In this document: positions 25,826 through 33,588 of the stretch, piece after piece
Layout: each line of letters starts with the position of its first letter
Numbering within the stretch: position 1 is the stretch's first letter
Source of the DNA: Pseudomonas hunanensis
Lineage (GTDB): Bacteria; Pseudomonadota; Gammaproteobacteria; Pseudomonadales; Pseudomonadaceae
Assembly: GCF_013393325.1 (NCBI RefSeq)
Contig: NZ_QJRC01000089.1
Location: forward strand, 1 to 64,000
Length of the DNA: 64,000 nt
Direction: 5' to 3'
The notes under the pieces: generated by a model
What the model was told of the DNA's origin: nothing
What the model saw: only the letters and a program-made list of their open reading frames with translations
The model's database searches: none
Made by a program: the position numbers and the translations under genes

Positions 25826-26824
25826 TTATCCGTGCGTTGCCTGATAGATGCGGAAACCATCGGCCTCGTCGCGTACCTGGCAGTTGCCCAATGCCCCTTC
25901 GATCAGCGGCTGGTAGCGCAGGAAGCTGTTGGCCACCAGGCGCATTTCGCCACCTTTTCGCAGATGAACGGCTGATTTTTTCAGCAAGTTCTCCGAAGCC
26001 TGATAGTTGGTGTGTACGCCGGTGTGGAACGGCGGGTTGCTCAGGATAAGGCTCAGTTCGGTGGGGGCTGCGTCAATGCCATCTCCGCTGATCACGTCGC
26101 CTTCCAGGCCGTTGGCGGCCAGCGTCAGGCGGCTGGCGGCCACGGCGAAGGCATCCACATCCAGCATGGTCACCCGGCTTTGTGGGTAACGGCGCTTGAG
26201 CGTGGCACCCAGCACCCCGGCACCACAGCCAAAGTCCAGCATGTGGCCGTCGGGTAGGCCATCGAGGTGTTTGAGCAGCAGGGCGGTACCCCGATCGAGG
26301 CGACCATGGCTGAATACACCCGGCAGGCTGACCACTTGCAGCGGGCCGTCTTCCAGGGCCAGCTCGAAGCGCTCGGCCAGGCTTTCCAGCGGTTTTGCCT
26401 GCGGTGCCTGGTCGATGGTCACTTGCCACAGTTGGCAATGGCGAGCGCTGTCCAGCTTGCGTGGCTTGCCAAAGGCCTGCAGCTGCTTGGCCGCCCCTTC
26501 GATGCCGCCGCGTTTTTCGCCGACCAGGTACAGCTCGCGGCCGGCCAGGCGCGACGCCAGGGCGTTGAGCAGGTAGGCGGCCAGCTCGCGGGACTTGGGC
26601 AGGAACAGCACGGCACTGTCGAAGGGCAGGTCGGGCGGCTCGACCGCATAGTGGCTGCGGCCGGCAAAGCGGCTGTCGAGCATGGCCTGATCGCCGGCAT
26701 GCCAGGTCCAGGCCTGGGCCTGGGGCAACTGGCCGAGCAGGTCGTCGGCGGGGGCGCCAGCGATCAGCAGCGGCCCCTGGAACAGCTCTGCCTGGCGGAG
26801 CAACACTTCACTGCGCGGGTCCAT
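25826..26824 (-). CDS. rsmC: 16S rRNA (guanine(1207)-N2)-methyltransferase
   Basis: A 332-residue SAM-dependent RNA methyltransferase. The N-terminal half (1-155) is the degenerate methyltransferase-like domain of RsmC; the C-terminal half carries [14 protein letters not shown] (SAM motif, near residue 195) and the catalytic NPPFH near residue 265. It methylates G1207 of 16S rRNA in the 30S subunit. AGGAGG lies upstream of the ATG. Length is close to E. coli RsmC (343). Confidence 0.92.
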   Translation of the reverse strand: MDPRSEVLLRQAELFQGPLLIAGAPADDLLGQLPQAQAWTWHAGDQAMLDSRFAGRSHYAVEPPDLPFDSAVLFLPKSRELAAYLLNALASRLAGRELYLVGEKRGGIEGAAKQLQAFGKPRKLDSARHCQLWQVTIDQAPQAKPLESLAERFELALEDGPLQVVSLPGVFSHGRLDRGTALLLKHLDGLPDGHMLDFGCGAGVLGATLKRRYPQSRVTMLDVDAFAVAASRLTLAANGLEGDVISGDGIDAAPTELSLILSNPPFHTGVHTNYQASENLLKKSAVHLRKGGEMRLVANSFLRYQPLIEGALGNCQVRDEADGFRIYQATHG

Positions 26825-26878
26825 GGACGACGCCTCCTGGAAAAAAGTGGCGCAGTGTAGCAGAGGCCGGCGCCGGGC

Positions 26879-27844
26879 TCAGCTGACCACGCGGCGTGGC
26901 TGACCAGCGAAGAAGGCCTGGGCGTTTTCGCTGAGCTGGCCAACGATGCGCTGGCGCGATTCCACCGCGCCCCAGGCGCTGTGCGGGGTGATGATCAGGC
27001 GCGGGATGTCGGGTTGGAGCAATGGGTTGCCATTGACCGGCGGCTCCACACTCAGCACGTCGGTGGCCGCGCCGCCCAGGTGGCCACTGCGCAGGGCGTC
27101 GGCCAGTGCCTGTTCGTCGATCAGGCCACCACGGGCAGTGTTGACAACCAGTGCATTGCGCTTGAGCAGGCCCAGCTCGCGAGCGCCGAGCATGTGCCGG
27201 GTATGCTCGTTCAACGGGCAGTGCAGGGTCAGCGCATCGACTTGCGGCAGCAGTTCGTCAAGCGGCAACCGGTCGGCGCGCTCCGGGCGACCGGGAATCT
27301 GCCCGCTCAGCACGCGCATGCCGAAGGCTTCGGCCAGCCGTGCCACCGCGCCGCCCAGTTCGCCGTGGCCGAGCAAGCCGAGGGTTTTGCCTTCCAGTTC
27401 GACGATGGGGAAGTCCAGCAGGCAGAACTGGCTGGCCTTGGCCCACTGGCCGTCGGCAACCGCCTGGTTGTAGTCGCACAGACGCGTCGCCAGGGCCAGC
27501 AACAGGGCGAGGGTATGCTGAGCGACTGACGGCGTGCCGTAGCCCTGGCAGTTGCACACCGTGATGCCTTGGGCGCGGGCTGCTGCCAAGTCGACATTGT
27601 TGGTGCCGGTGGCGGCCACCAGAATCAGCTTGAGCTGCGGGTTGGCGGCCAGGGTCGCGGCGTCGAGCATGACCTTGTTGCTGACCACCGCGACGGCGCC
27701 CTGCAGGCGTTGGCTTACCTGGTCCGGGCGGGTTGCATCGAACAGTTCGAGCTCATCGAACTGGCTTCGTAGCGGGGAAAGGTCGAGGTCACCAAGATCC
27801 AGGGATTGGTGGTCGAGAAACACAGCGCGACGCGGGCTGGGCAT
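26879..27844 (-). CDS. D-2-hydroxyacid dehydrogenase (hydroxypyruvate/glyoxylate reductase type)
   Basis: A 321-residue NAD(P)-dependent dehydrogenase of the D-isomer family. The Rossmann signature LGLLGHGELGGAVARLAEAFGM is near residues 145-165. The catalytic set is also present: Arg in NTARGGLIDE, Glu in DVLSVEPP, and His in ITPHSAWGAVESR. Likely substrates are glycerate/hydroxypyruvate or glyoxylate. Start 27844 is chosen for the GGAG eight bases upstream. It is divergent from the acyl-CoA ligase gene. Confidence 0.88.
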   Translation of the reverse strand: MPSPRRAVFLDHQSLDLGDLDLSPLRSQFDELELFDATRPDQVSQRLQGAVAVVSNKVMLDAATLAANPQLKLILVAATGTNNVDLAAARAQGITVCNCQGYGTPSVAQHTLALLLALATRLCDYNQAVADGQWAKASQFCLLDFPIVELEGKTLGLLGHGELGGAVARLAEAFGMRVLSGQIPGRPERADRLPLDELLPQVDALTLHCPLNEHTRHMLGARELGLLKRNALVVNTARGGLIDEQALADALRSGHLGGAATDVLSVEPPVNGNPLLQPDIPRLIITPHSAWGAVESRQRIVGQLSENAQAFFAGQPRRVVS

Positions 27845-28005
27845 CAGTAAGGCTCCGTTGGCAGGGCAGGGATGATCCATCACTCGGACAATGCCACTCA
27901 TACCCCGCGTAGCCAAATCATTCCTTCGGCTGATTTAGCCGTCACATTGGCGAACTACAGTGGTTACCACATTTGTCTGGCCCGCTTTTCAGAAAAGGGA
28001 TACCC

Positions 28006-29688
28006 ATGTTGCAGACCCGCATCATCAAGCCCGCCGAGGGCGCCTACGCCTACCCACTGCTGATCAAACGCCTGCTGATGTCTGGCTGCCGCTATGAAAA
28101 GACCCGCGAAATCGTCTACCGCGACCAGTTGCGGCTCACTTATCCACAGCTCAACGAGCGCATCGCACGCCTGGCCAATGTGCTGACCGAGGCCGGGGTA
28201 AAGGCCGGTGACACCGTCGCGGTGATGGACTGGGACAGCCACCGTTACCTGGAATGCATGTTCGCCATTCCGATGATCGGCGCCGTGGTGCACACCATCA
28301 ACGTGCGCCTGTCGCCCGAGCAGATCCTCTACACCATGAACCACGCCGAAGACCGCGTGGTGCTGGTCAATAGCGACTTCGTCGGCTTGTACCAGGCCAT
28401 CGCCGGGCAGTTGACCACCGTCGACAAGACCCTGTTGCTGACCGACGGCCCGGACAAGACCGCCGATTTGCCCGACCTGGTCGGCGAGTACGAGCAACTG
28501 CTGGCCGCCGCCAGCCCGCGCTACGACTTCCCTGACTTCGACGAGAACTCGGTGGCCACCACCTTCTACACCACCGGCACCACCGGTAACCCCAAGGGTG
28601 TGTATTTCAGTCATCGTCAGCTGGTGCTGCACACACTGGCCGAGGCCTCGGTCACCGGCAGTATCGACAGCGTGCGGCTGCTGGGCAGTAACGACGTGTA
28701 CATGCCGATCACTCCGATGTTCCATGTGCATGCCTGGGGCATCCCTTACGCTGCCACCATGCTCGGGATGAAGCAGGTGTACCCTGGGCGCTACGAGCCA
28801 GACATGCTGGTCAAGCTCTGGCGCGAGGAGAAGGTCACTTTCTCCCATTGCGTGCCGACCATCCTGCAGATGCTGCTCAACTGCCCGACTTCGCAAGGGC
28901 AGGATTTCGGCGGCTGGAAGATCATCATTGGCGGCAGCTCGCTCAACCGCTCGTTGTATCAGGCCGCTCTGGCACGTGGCATCCAGCTGACTGCTGCGTA
29001 TGGCATGTCGGAAACCTGCCCGCTGATCTCCGCCGCCCACCTTAACGATGAGTTGCAGGCCGGCAGCGAGGATGAGCGTGTTACCTACCGCATCAAGGCC
29101 GGTGTGCCGGTGCCACTGGTCGAGGCAGCCATCGTCGATGGCGACGGTAACTTCCTGCCAGCAGACGGTGAGACACAAGGCGAGCTGGTGTTGCGTGCGC
29201 CGTGGCTGACCATGGGTTACTTCAAGGAACCGGAAAAGAGCGAGGAGCTGTGGCAGGGTGGCTGGCTGCACACCGGCGATGTCGCCACCCTCGACGGTAT
29301 GGGTTACATCGACATCCGCGATCGCATCAAGGATGTGATCAAGACCGGTGGCGAGTGGGTTTCCTCACTCGACCTGGAAGACTTGGTCAGCCGCCACCCG
29401 GCGGTGCGCGAAGTGGCGGTGGTGGGGGTGGCCGACCCGCAATGGGGTGAGCGTCCGTTTGCCCTGCTGGTGGTGCGTGATGGCCACGCCATCGACGCCA
29501 AGTCGCTGAAGGAGCACCTCAAGCCGTTTGTCGAGCAAGGTCACATCAACAAGTGGGCGATTCCAAGCCAGATCGCCGTTGTTACTGAAATTCCCAAGAC
29601 CAGCGTCGGCAAGCTCGACAAGAAACGCATCCGCCAGGACATCGTCCAATGGCAGGCCAGCAACAGCGCGTTCCTTTCCACCTTGTAA
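28006..29688 (+). CDS. Fatty-acyl-CoA ligase (medium-chain, AlkK-like)
   Basis: A 560-residue AMP-forming ligase that activates a carboxylic acid to its CoA thioester through an acyl-adenylate. The AMP motif TFYTTGTTGNPKGVYFSHRQ is near residue 188; AYGMSETCPL and GWLHTGDVATLDGMGYI follow; the C-terminal domain has RIKDVIKTGGEWVSSLDLE and the catalytic Lys in TSVGKLDKKRIR. The sequence type is that of medium-chain ligases such as AlkK. AAGGGA precedes ATG 28006; the frame extends upstream to 27973. The membrane-facing DUF1302/DUF1329 genes follow on the same strand. Confidence 0.9.
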   Translation: MLQTRIIKPAEGAYAYPLLIKRLLMSGCRYEKTREIVYRDQLRLTYPQLNERIARLANVLTEAGVKAGDTVAVMDWDSHRYLECMFAIPMIGAVVHTINVRLSPEQILYTMNHAEDRVVLVNSDFVGLYQAIAGQLTTVDKTLLLTDGPDKTADLPDLVGEYEQLLAAASPRYDFPDFDENSVATTFYTTGTTGNPKGVYFSHRQLVLHTLAEASVTGSIDSVRLLGSNDVYMPITPMFHVHAWGIPYAATMLGMKQVYPGRYEPDMLVKLWREEKVTFSHCVPTILQMLLNCPTSQGQDFGGWKIIIGGSSLNRSLYQAALARGIQLTAAYGMSETCPLISAAHLNDELQAGSEDERVTYRIKAGVPVPLVEAAIVDGDGNFLPADGETQGELVLRAPWLTMGYFKEPEKSEELWQGGWLHTGDVATLDGMGYIDIRDRIKDVIKTGGEWVSSLDLEDLVSRHPAVREVAVVGVADPQWGERPFALLVVRDGHAIDAKSLKEHLKPFVEQGHINKWAIPSQIAVVTEIPKTSVGKLDKKRIRQDIVQWQASNSAFLSTL

Positions 29689-30019
29689 TTACTTTGCGGG
29701 TCGTGTGCGTCAGAACGCGACCCGCATGCTAGAGAGGTTGGCGCCTTGCCAAATGGCAAAAATGCGCCATCCTTGAGCACTGCCAGCACGCAATCGGGAC
29801 AAATAGCAGCGAGTTGGCGGCATGGAGCGCAAATCACACTTTAGAGGGATCAAGCGCCTGTGCCTTGCTGGCTATAGTCGGGGCCAGGGGATTTTCAGGA
29901 ATGGGGGAGGGCAACACGCGCAAGCCGTGTCGCCGCGGGTGCAAACCTGCAAACCGGTCGCTCGGGCCGTTCTTGAAAGGACTCACTGCCATAACAATAA
30001 AGTACATGGAGTAGCGTCG
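29689..30019. other. Intergenic region upstream of the DUF1302 gene
   Basis: 331 bases without a credible gene. It starts with a hairpin (GCGGGTCG at 29696-29703 pairing with CGACCCGC at 29718-29725, no T run), a likely weak end for the ligase transcript. An operator-like dyad follows at 29739-29769. The rest is leader sequence that probably contains the DUF1302 promoter. The upstream open frame from 29822 has no binding site. Confidence 0.55.
29739..29769. promoter_or_regulatory. Dyad symmetry, candidate operator for the DUF1302-DUF1329 genes
   Basis: Nested inverted repeats: outer TGGCGC (29739-29744) with GCGCCA (29764-29769), inner TTGCC-AAAT-GGCAA (29746-29759). It is in a promoter region, in front of a pair of genes followed by a LuxR-type regulator gene. 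The binding protein is unknown. Confidence 0.4.
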
Positions 30020-31906
30020 ATGAAATCTGCAAACCTGTTCTGGCGCCGGGCCAAGTTGCCCTTGGCCGTCAGCCTTGCTTCCACGCTCGCAAGTCCTGCT
30101 TTCGCTGTCAGCTTCAACATGGGTGAAATCGAAGGCCAGTTCGACTCGTCGCTCTCCATCGGCGCCAGCTGGTCGACGGCCAACCCCAACAAGAACCTGA
30201 TCGGGGTGAACAATGGCGGCAAGGGCCTGTCGCAGACATCCGACGATGGCCACCTGAACTTCAAGAAGGGCGAAACCTTCTCCAAGATCTTCAAAGGCAT
30301 CCATGACCTGGAGCTCAAGTACGGCGACACCGGCGTGTTCGTGCGTGGCAAGTACTGGTACGACTTCGAGCTGAAGGACGAAGGCCGCGAGTTCAAGGAC
30401 ATCAGCGACTCCAACCGCAAGGAGGGCGCCAAGTCGTCCGGCGCCGAGCTGCTCGACGCCTTCGTCTACCACAACTACTCCATCGGCGATCAGCCCGGTT
30501 CGGTGCGCTTTGGCAAGCAGGTGGTGAGCTGGGGTGAAAGTACCTTCATCGGCGGCGGCATCAACTCGATCAACCCCATCGACGTGTCGGCGTTTCGCCG
30601 CCCAGGGGCCGAGATCAAGGAAGGCCTGATCCCGGTCAACATGTTCTACATCTCCCAGAGCCTGACCGACAACCTGTCGGCTGAGGCCTTCTACCAGCTT
30701 GAATGGGACCAGACGGTCGTCGACAACTGCGGCACCTTCTTCTCGCAGCCGGACATCATTGCCGACGGCTGTACCGACAACCTGCGCGTGCTGAACAGCA
30801 GCCGTACGGTGCCGGGCGCGGCCCAGCAATTCCTTGCTACCCAGGGCGTGAACATCAACGAAGAGGGTGTGATGGTGCGCCGTGGCGCTGACCGCGACGC
30901 GCGTGACAGCGGGCAGTTCGGCGTGGCCATGCGCTACATGTTCGAGCCATTGGACACCGAATTCGGTGCCTACTTCATGAACTACCACAGCCGTGCGCCA
31001 ATCTTCAGCGCCACCGGCGCCCCGGCTTCGGTGTTCTCCGGTATCGCCGGCCTGCCGGCACAGCTGCGAGCCTTGGCACCCTTGATCGTGGCGGGTAATT
31101 CGCAGTACTTCGTCGAGTACCCGGAAGATATTCGACTCTACGGCCTCAGTTTCTCCACCACCTTGCCAACCGGCACGGCATGGAGCGGTGAGATCAGCTA
31201 CCGGCCCAACGCGCCGGTACAGTTGAACACCACCGATATCCTGTTTGCCGGTGTTCGTCCTCTGGGCGGCGCACTGACCAATGCTTCGCTGCTGGCGGGT
31301 ACACCGGGCCAGGACCTGCACGGCTATCGCCGTAAAGAGATCACCCAGTTCCAGACCACCTTGACGCACTTCTTCGACCAAGTGATGGGCGCTAGCCGCA
31401 TGACCGTGGTGGGCGAACTGGGCGTCACCCACGTCGGCGGCCTGGAGAATGCGCACGATACCCGTTATGGCCGCGACCCGGTGTTCGGCCCTGGCCCATT
31501 GCCGTCCACGGGCGGCGCGGACACCTGCCAGGCACTCAACGCCAGCACCATCGCCGGCGCCGGTGCCGGTGCATCCACCACCAACCTGAACCGCAAATGC
31601 GAGAACGATGGCTACACCACCAGCACATCCTGGGGTTATCGCGCCCGTGTCATTTGGGATTACAACGACGTATTCGCTGGGGTGAACCTGAAACCGAGCG
31701 TGGCCTGGTCGCATGACGTGTCCGGCTACTCGCCGGGCCCTGGCGCCAACTTCGAGGAAGGCCGCAAGGCTGTCAGCCTGGGCTTGGATGCCGAATACCA
31801 GAACACCTACACGGCAAGCCTGTCGTACACCAACTTCTTCGACGGCAAGTACAGCACCGTGGATGACCGCGACTTCGTCGCCCTCAGCTTCGGCGTGAAC
31901 TTCTAA
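30020..31906 (+). CDS. DUF1302-family outer-membrane protein
   Basis: A 628-residue precursor with a Sec signal peptide ending SPAFA near residue 30. The mature protein is rich in Gly, Tyr and Asn with repeating amphipathic strands and ends FVALSFGVNF, with a terminal Phe, as in beta-barrel proteins. It belongs to DUF1302, which accompanies DUF1329 proteins in many pseudomonads and is linked to uptake or handling of hydrophobic substrates; no function is firmly assigned. GGAG eight bases upstream selects ATG 30020. It is 25 bases from the DUF1329 gene. Confidence 0.88.
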   Translation: MKSANLFWRRAKLPLAVSLASTLASPAFAVSFNMGEIEGQFDSSLSIGASWSTANPNKNLIGVNNGGKGLSQTSDDGHLNFKKGETFSKIFKGIHDLELKYGDTGVFVRGKYWYDFELKDEGREFKDISDSNRKEGAKSSGAELLDAFVYHNYSIGDQPGSVRFGKQVVSWGESTFIGGGINSINPIDVSAFRRPGAEIKEGLIPVNMFYISQSLTDNLSAEAFYQLEWDQTVVDNCGTFFSQPDIIADGCTDNLRVLNSSRTVPGAAQQFLATQGVNINEEGVMVRRGADRDARDSGQFGVAMRYMFEPLDTEFGAYFMNYHSRAPIFSATGAPASVFSGIAGLPAQLRALAPLIVAGNSQYFVEYPEDIRLYGLSFSTTLPTGTAWSGEISYRPNAPVQLNTTDILFAGVRPLGGALTNASLLAGTPGQDLHGYRRKEITQFQTTLTHFFDQVMGASRMTVVGELGVTHVGGLENAHDTRYGRDPVFGPGPLPSTGGADTCQALNASTIAGAGAGASTTNLNRKCENDGYTTSTSWGYRARVIWDYNDVFAGVNLKPSVAWSHDVSGYSPGPGANFEEGRKAVSLGLDAEYQNTYTASLSYTNFFDGKYSTVDDRDFVALSFGVNF

Positions 31907-31931
31907 GCATTCAGATCCAGGACGACACGAC

Positions 31932-33296
31932 ATGAACAAGACCAGAAGTCTGCTGCAAGCCGGTGTGCTGGGCCTGTCCCTGCTGGCGACCAGTGTCATG
32001 GCTGCGGTATCCGCTGACGAGGCGGCCAAGCTGGGTAGCACCCTGACCCCAATGGGGGCGGAAAAGGCCGGCAATGCCGACGGCTCCATCGGCGCGTGGG
32101 AGCCGCTGTCGAAAACGGCGGGCAGCGTCGACGGCAAGGGCTTCCTGTCCGACCCGTACGGCAGTGACAAGCCGCTGTTCACCATCACGGCGCAAAACGC
32201 CGACCAGTACAAGGACAAGCTCTCGCCAGGCCAGCTGGCCATGCTCAAGCGCTACCCGGACACCTTCAAGATCCCGGTGTTCAAAACCCATCGAGGTTCA
32301 ACCGTCCCGGCCGATGTGTTCGCGGCCATCAAGGAAAACGCCACCAAGACCACCCTGGTCGAGGGCGGCAACGGCCTGAACAACTTCCGCACGGCGGTAC
32401 CGTTCCCGATCCCGAAAACCGGCCTGGAAGTGATCTGGAACCACATCACCCGCTACCGTGGCGGCAGTGTCAGCCGCCTGGTCACCCAAGCTACGCCGCA
32501 GCAGAACGGCTCGTTCAACCCGGTGTACTTCTCCGACCAGTTCGTCTTCCGTGACAAGATGAAGGACTACGACCCGAACAACCCAGGCAACATCCTGTTC
32601 TACTTCAAGCAGGAAGTGACCGCGCCCGCGCGCCTGGCTGGGACCGTGCTGCTGGTGCACGAAACCCTCGACCAGGTGAAGGAGCCGCGCAAGGCGTGGA
32701 TCTACAACGCCGGCCAGCGTCGCGTGCGCCAGGCGCCGCAAGTGTCCTATGACGGCCCGGGTACCGCTGCCGATGGCCTGCGTACCTCCGACAACCTGGA
32801 CATGTTCAACGGTGCACCTGACCGCTATGACTGGAAGCTGGAAGGCAAGAAGGAGCTGTACATCGCGTCGAACGCCTTCAAACTCGATGACCCCAAGCTG
32901 AAATATGCCGACATCATCAAGGCCGGGCACATCAACCAGGACCTGACCCGTTACGAGCTGCGCCGCGTGTGGCACGTGGTCGCAACCCTCAAACCGGGCC
33001 AGCGACACATCTATGCCAAGCGTGACTTCTACATCGATGAAGACACCTGGCAGGCTGCCGTCATCGACCAGTACGACGGCCGTGGCCAGCTGTGGCGCGT
33101 GTCCGAGGCCCACGCCCAGCCGTATTACAACGTCGAGGTGCCGTGGTACACCCTGGAGGCCATCTACGACCTGCAGTCCGGTCGTTACCTGGCCCTGGGC
33201 ATGAAGAACGAAGAGAAGCGTGCCTACGACTTCGGTTTCAGTGCCAGCAAGGCCGACTTCCAACCAGCGGCGCTGCGCCAGTCGGGTATTCGCTAA
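31932..33296 (+). CDS. DUF1329-family secreted protein
   Basis: A 454-residue precursor with signal peptide MNKTRSLLQAGVLGLSLLATSVMA. DUF1329 proteins have a LolA/LolB-like fold that could hold a lipid or other hydrophobic ligand in the periplasm. Typical features include LTPMGAEKAGNADGSIGAW at the start of the mature chain and YDFGFSASKADFQPAALRQSGIR at the end. It is co-transcribed with the DUF1302 barrel, and together they probably form a route across the outer membrane. The transcript ends at a strong hairpin. Confidence 0.88.
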   Translation: MNKTRSLLQAGVLGLSLLATSVMAAVSADEAAKLGSTLTPMGAEKAGNADGSIGAWEPLSKTAGSVDGKGFLSDPYGSDKPLFTITAQNADQYKDKLSPGQLAMLKRYPDTFKIPVFKTHRGSTVPADVFAAIKENATKTTLVEGGNGLNNFRTAVPFPIPKTGLEVIWNHITRYRGGSVSRLVTQATPQQNGSFNPVYFSDQFVFRDKMKDYDPNNPGNILFYFKQEVTAPARLAGTVLLVHETLDQVKEPRKAWIYNAGQRRVRQAPQVSYDGPGTAADGLRTSDNLDMFNGAPDRYDWKLEGKKELYIASNAFKLDDPKLKYADIIKAGHINQDLTRYELRRVWHVVATLKPGQRHIYAKRDFYIDEDTWQAAVIDQYDGRGQLWRVSEAHAQPYYNVEVPWYTLEAIYDLQSGRYLALGMKNEEKRAYDFGFSASKADFQPAALRQSGIR

Positions 33297-33329
33297 GCTG
33301 AACACCACTAACTCCGTGTGATCCCCAGA

Positions 33330-33353
33330 ACGCCCCGGCTTGCCGGGGCGTTT
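33330..33353 (+). terminator. Terminator of the DUF1302-DUF1329 transcript
   Basis: CGCCCCGGC-TT-GCCGGGGCG followed by TTTCTATTTTT. Confidence 0.9.
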
Positions 33354-33364
33354 CTATTTTTCTG

Positions 33365-33404
33365 TTCTGGCCTCTACGCGGTCTTGCCCGCGAAGAGGCC
33401 AGAA
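33365..33404. repeat. REP inverted pair
   Basis: TTCTGGCCTCT and AGAGGCCAGAA arms around ACGCGGTCTTGCCCGCGA: the same family as 6386-6421, with a mismatch in the left arm. The remaining bases up to the LuxR gene show no other feature. Confidence 0.82.
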
Positions 33405-33588
33405 CAGGCAATAAATCTGCTGAATACCCACCCACACCCCCGCTACGGCCTCTGTCCATCAGCCATGTTGCTTTTTGTCGCAGTCTTTTCCGTGGCAATT
33501 GCGCCCATCATCTTCAAATGCGCCGCGTTACCCGCTAGTCTCGCAAACATCCATACCGCCGTAGTCTTCCAACCAGAACGAGCCGGCC

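Noticed and set aside
29834..32248. 804-codon open frame on the minus strand across the DUF1302 gene
   Set aside because: It is the antisense of a clear signal-peptide-bearing barrel gene; its product is rich in Val, Gly, Ala and His without domains, as expected of a GC-rich shadow.
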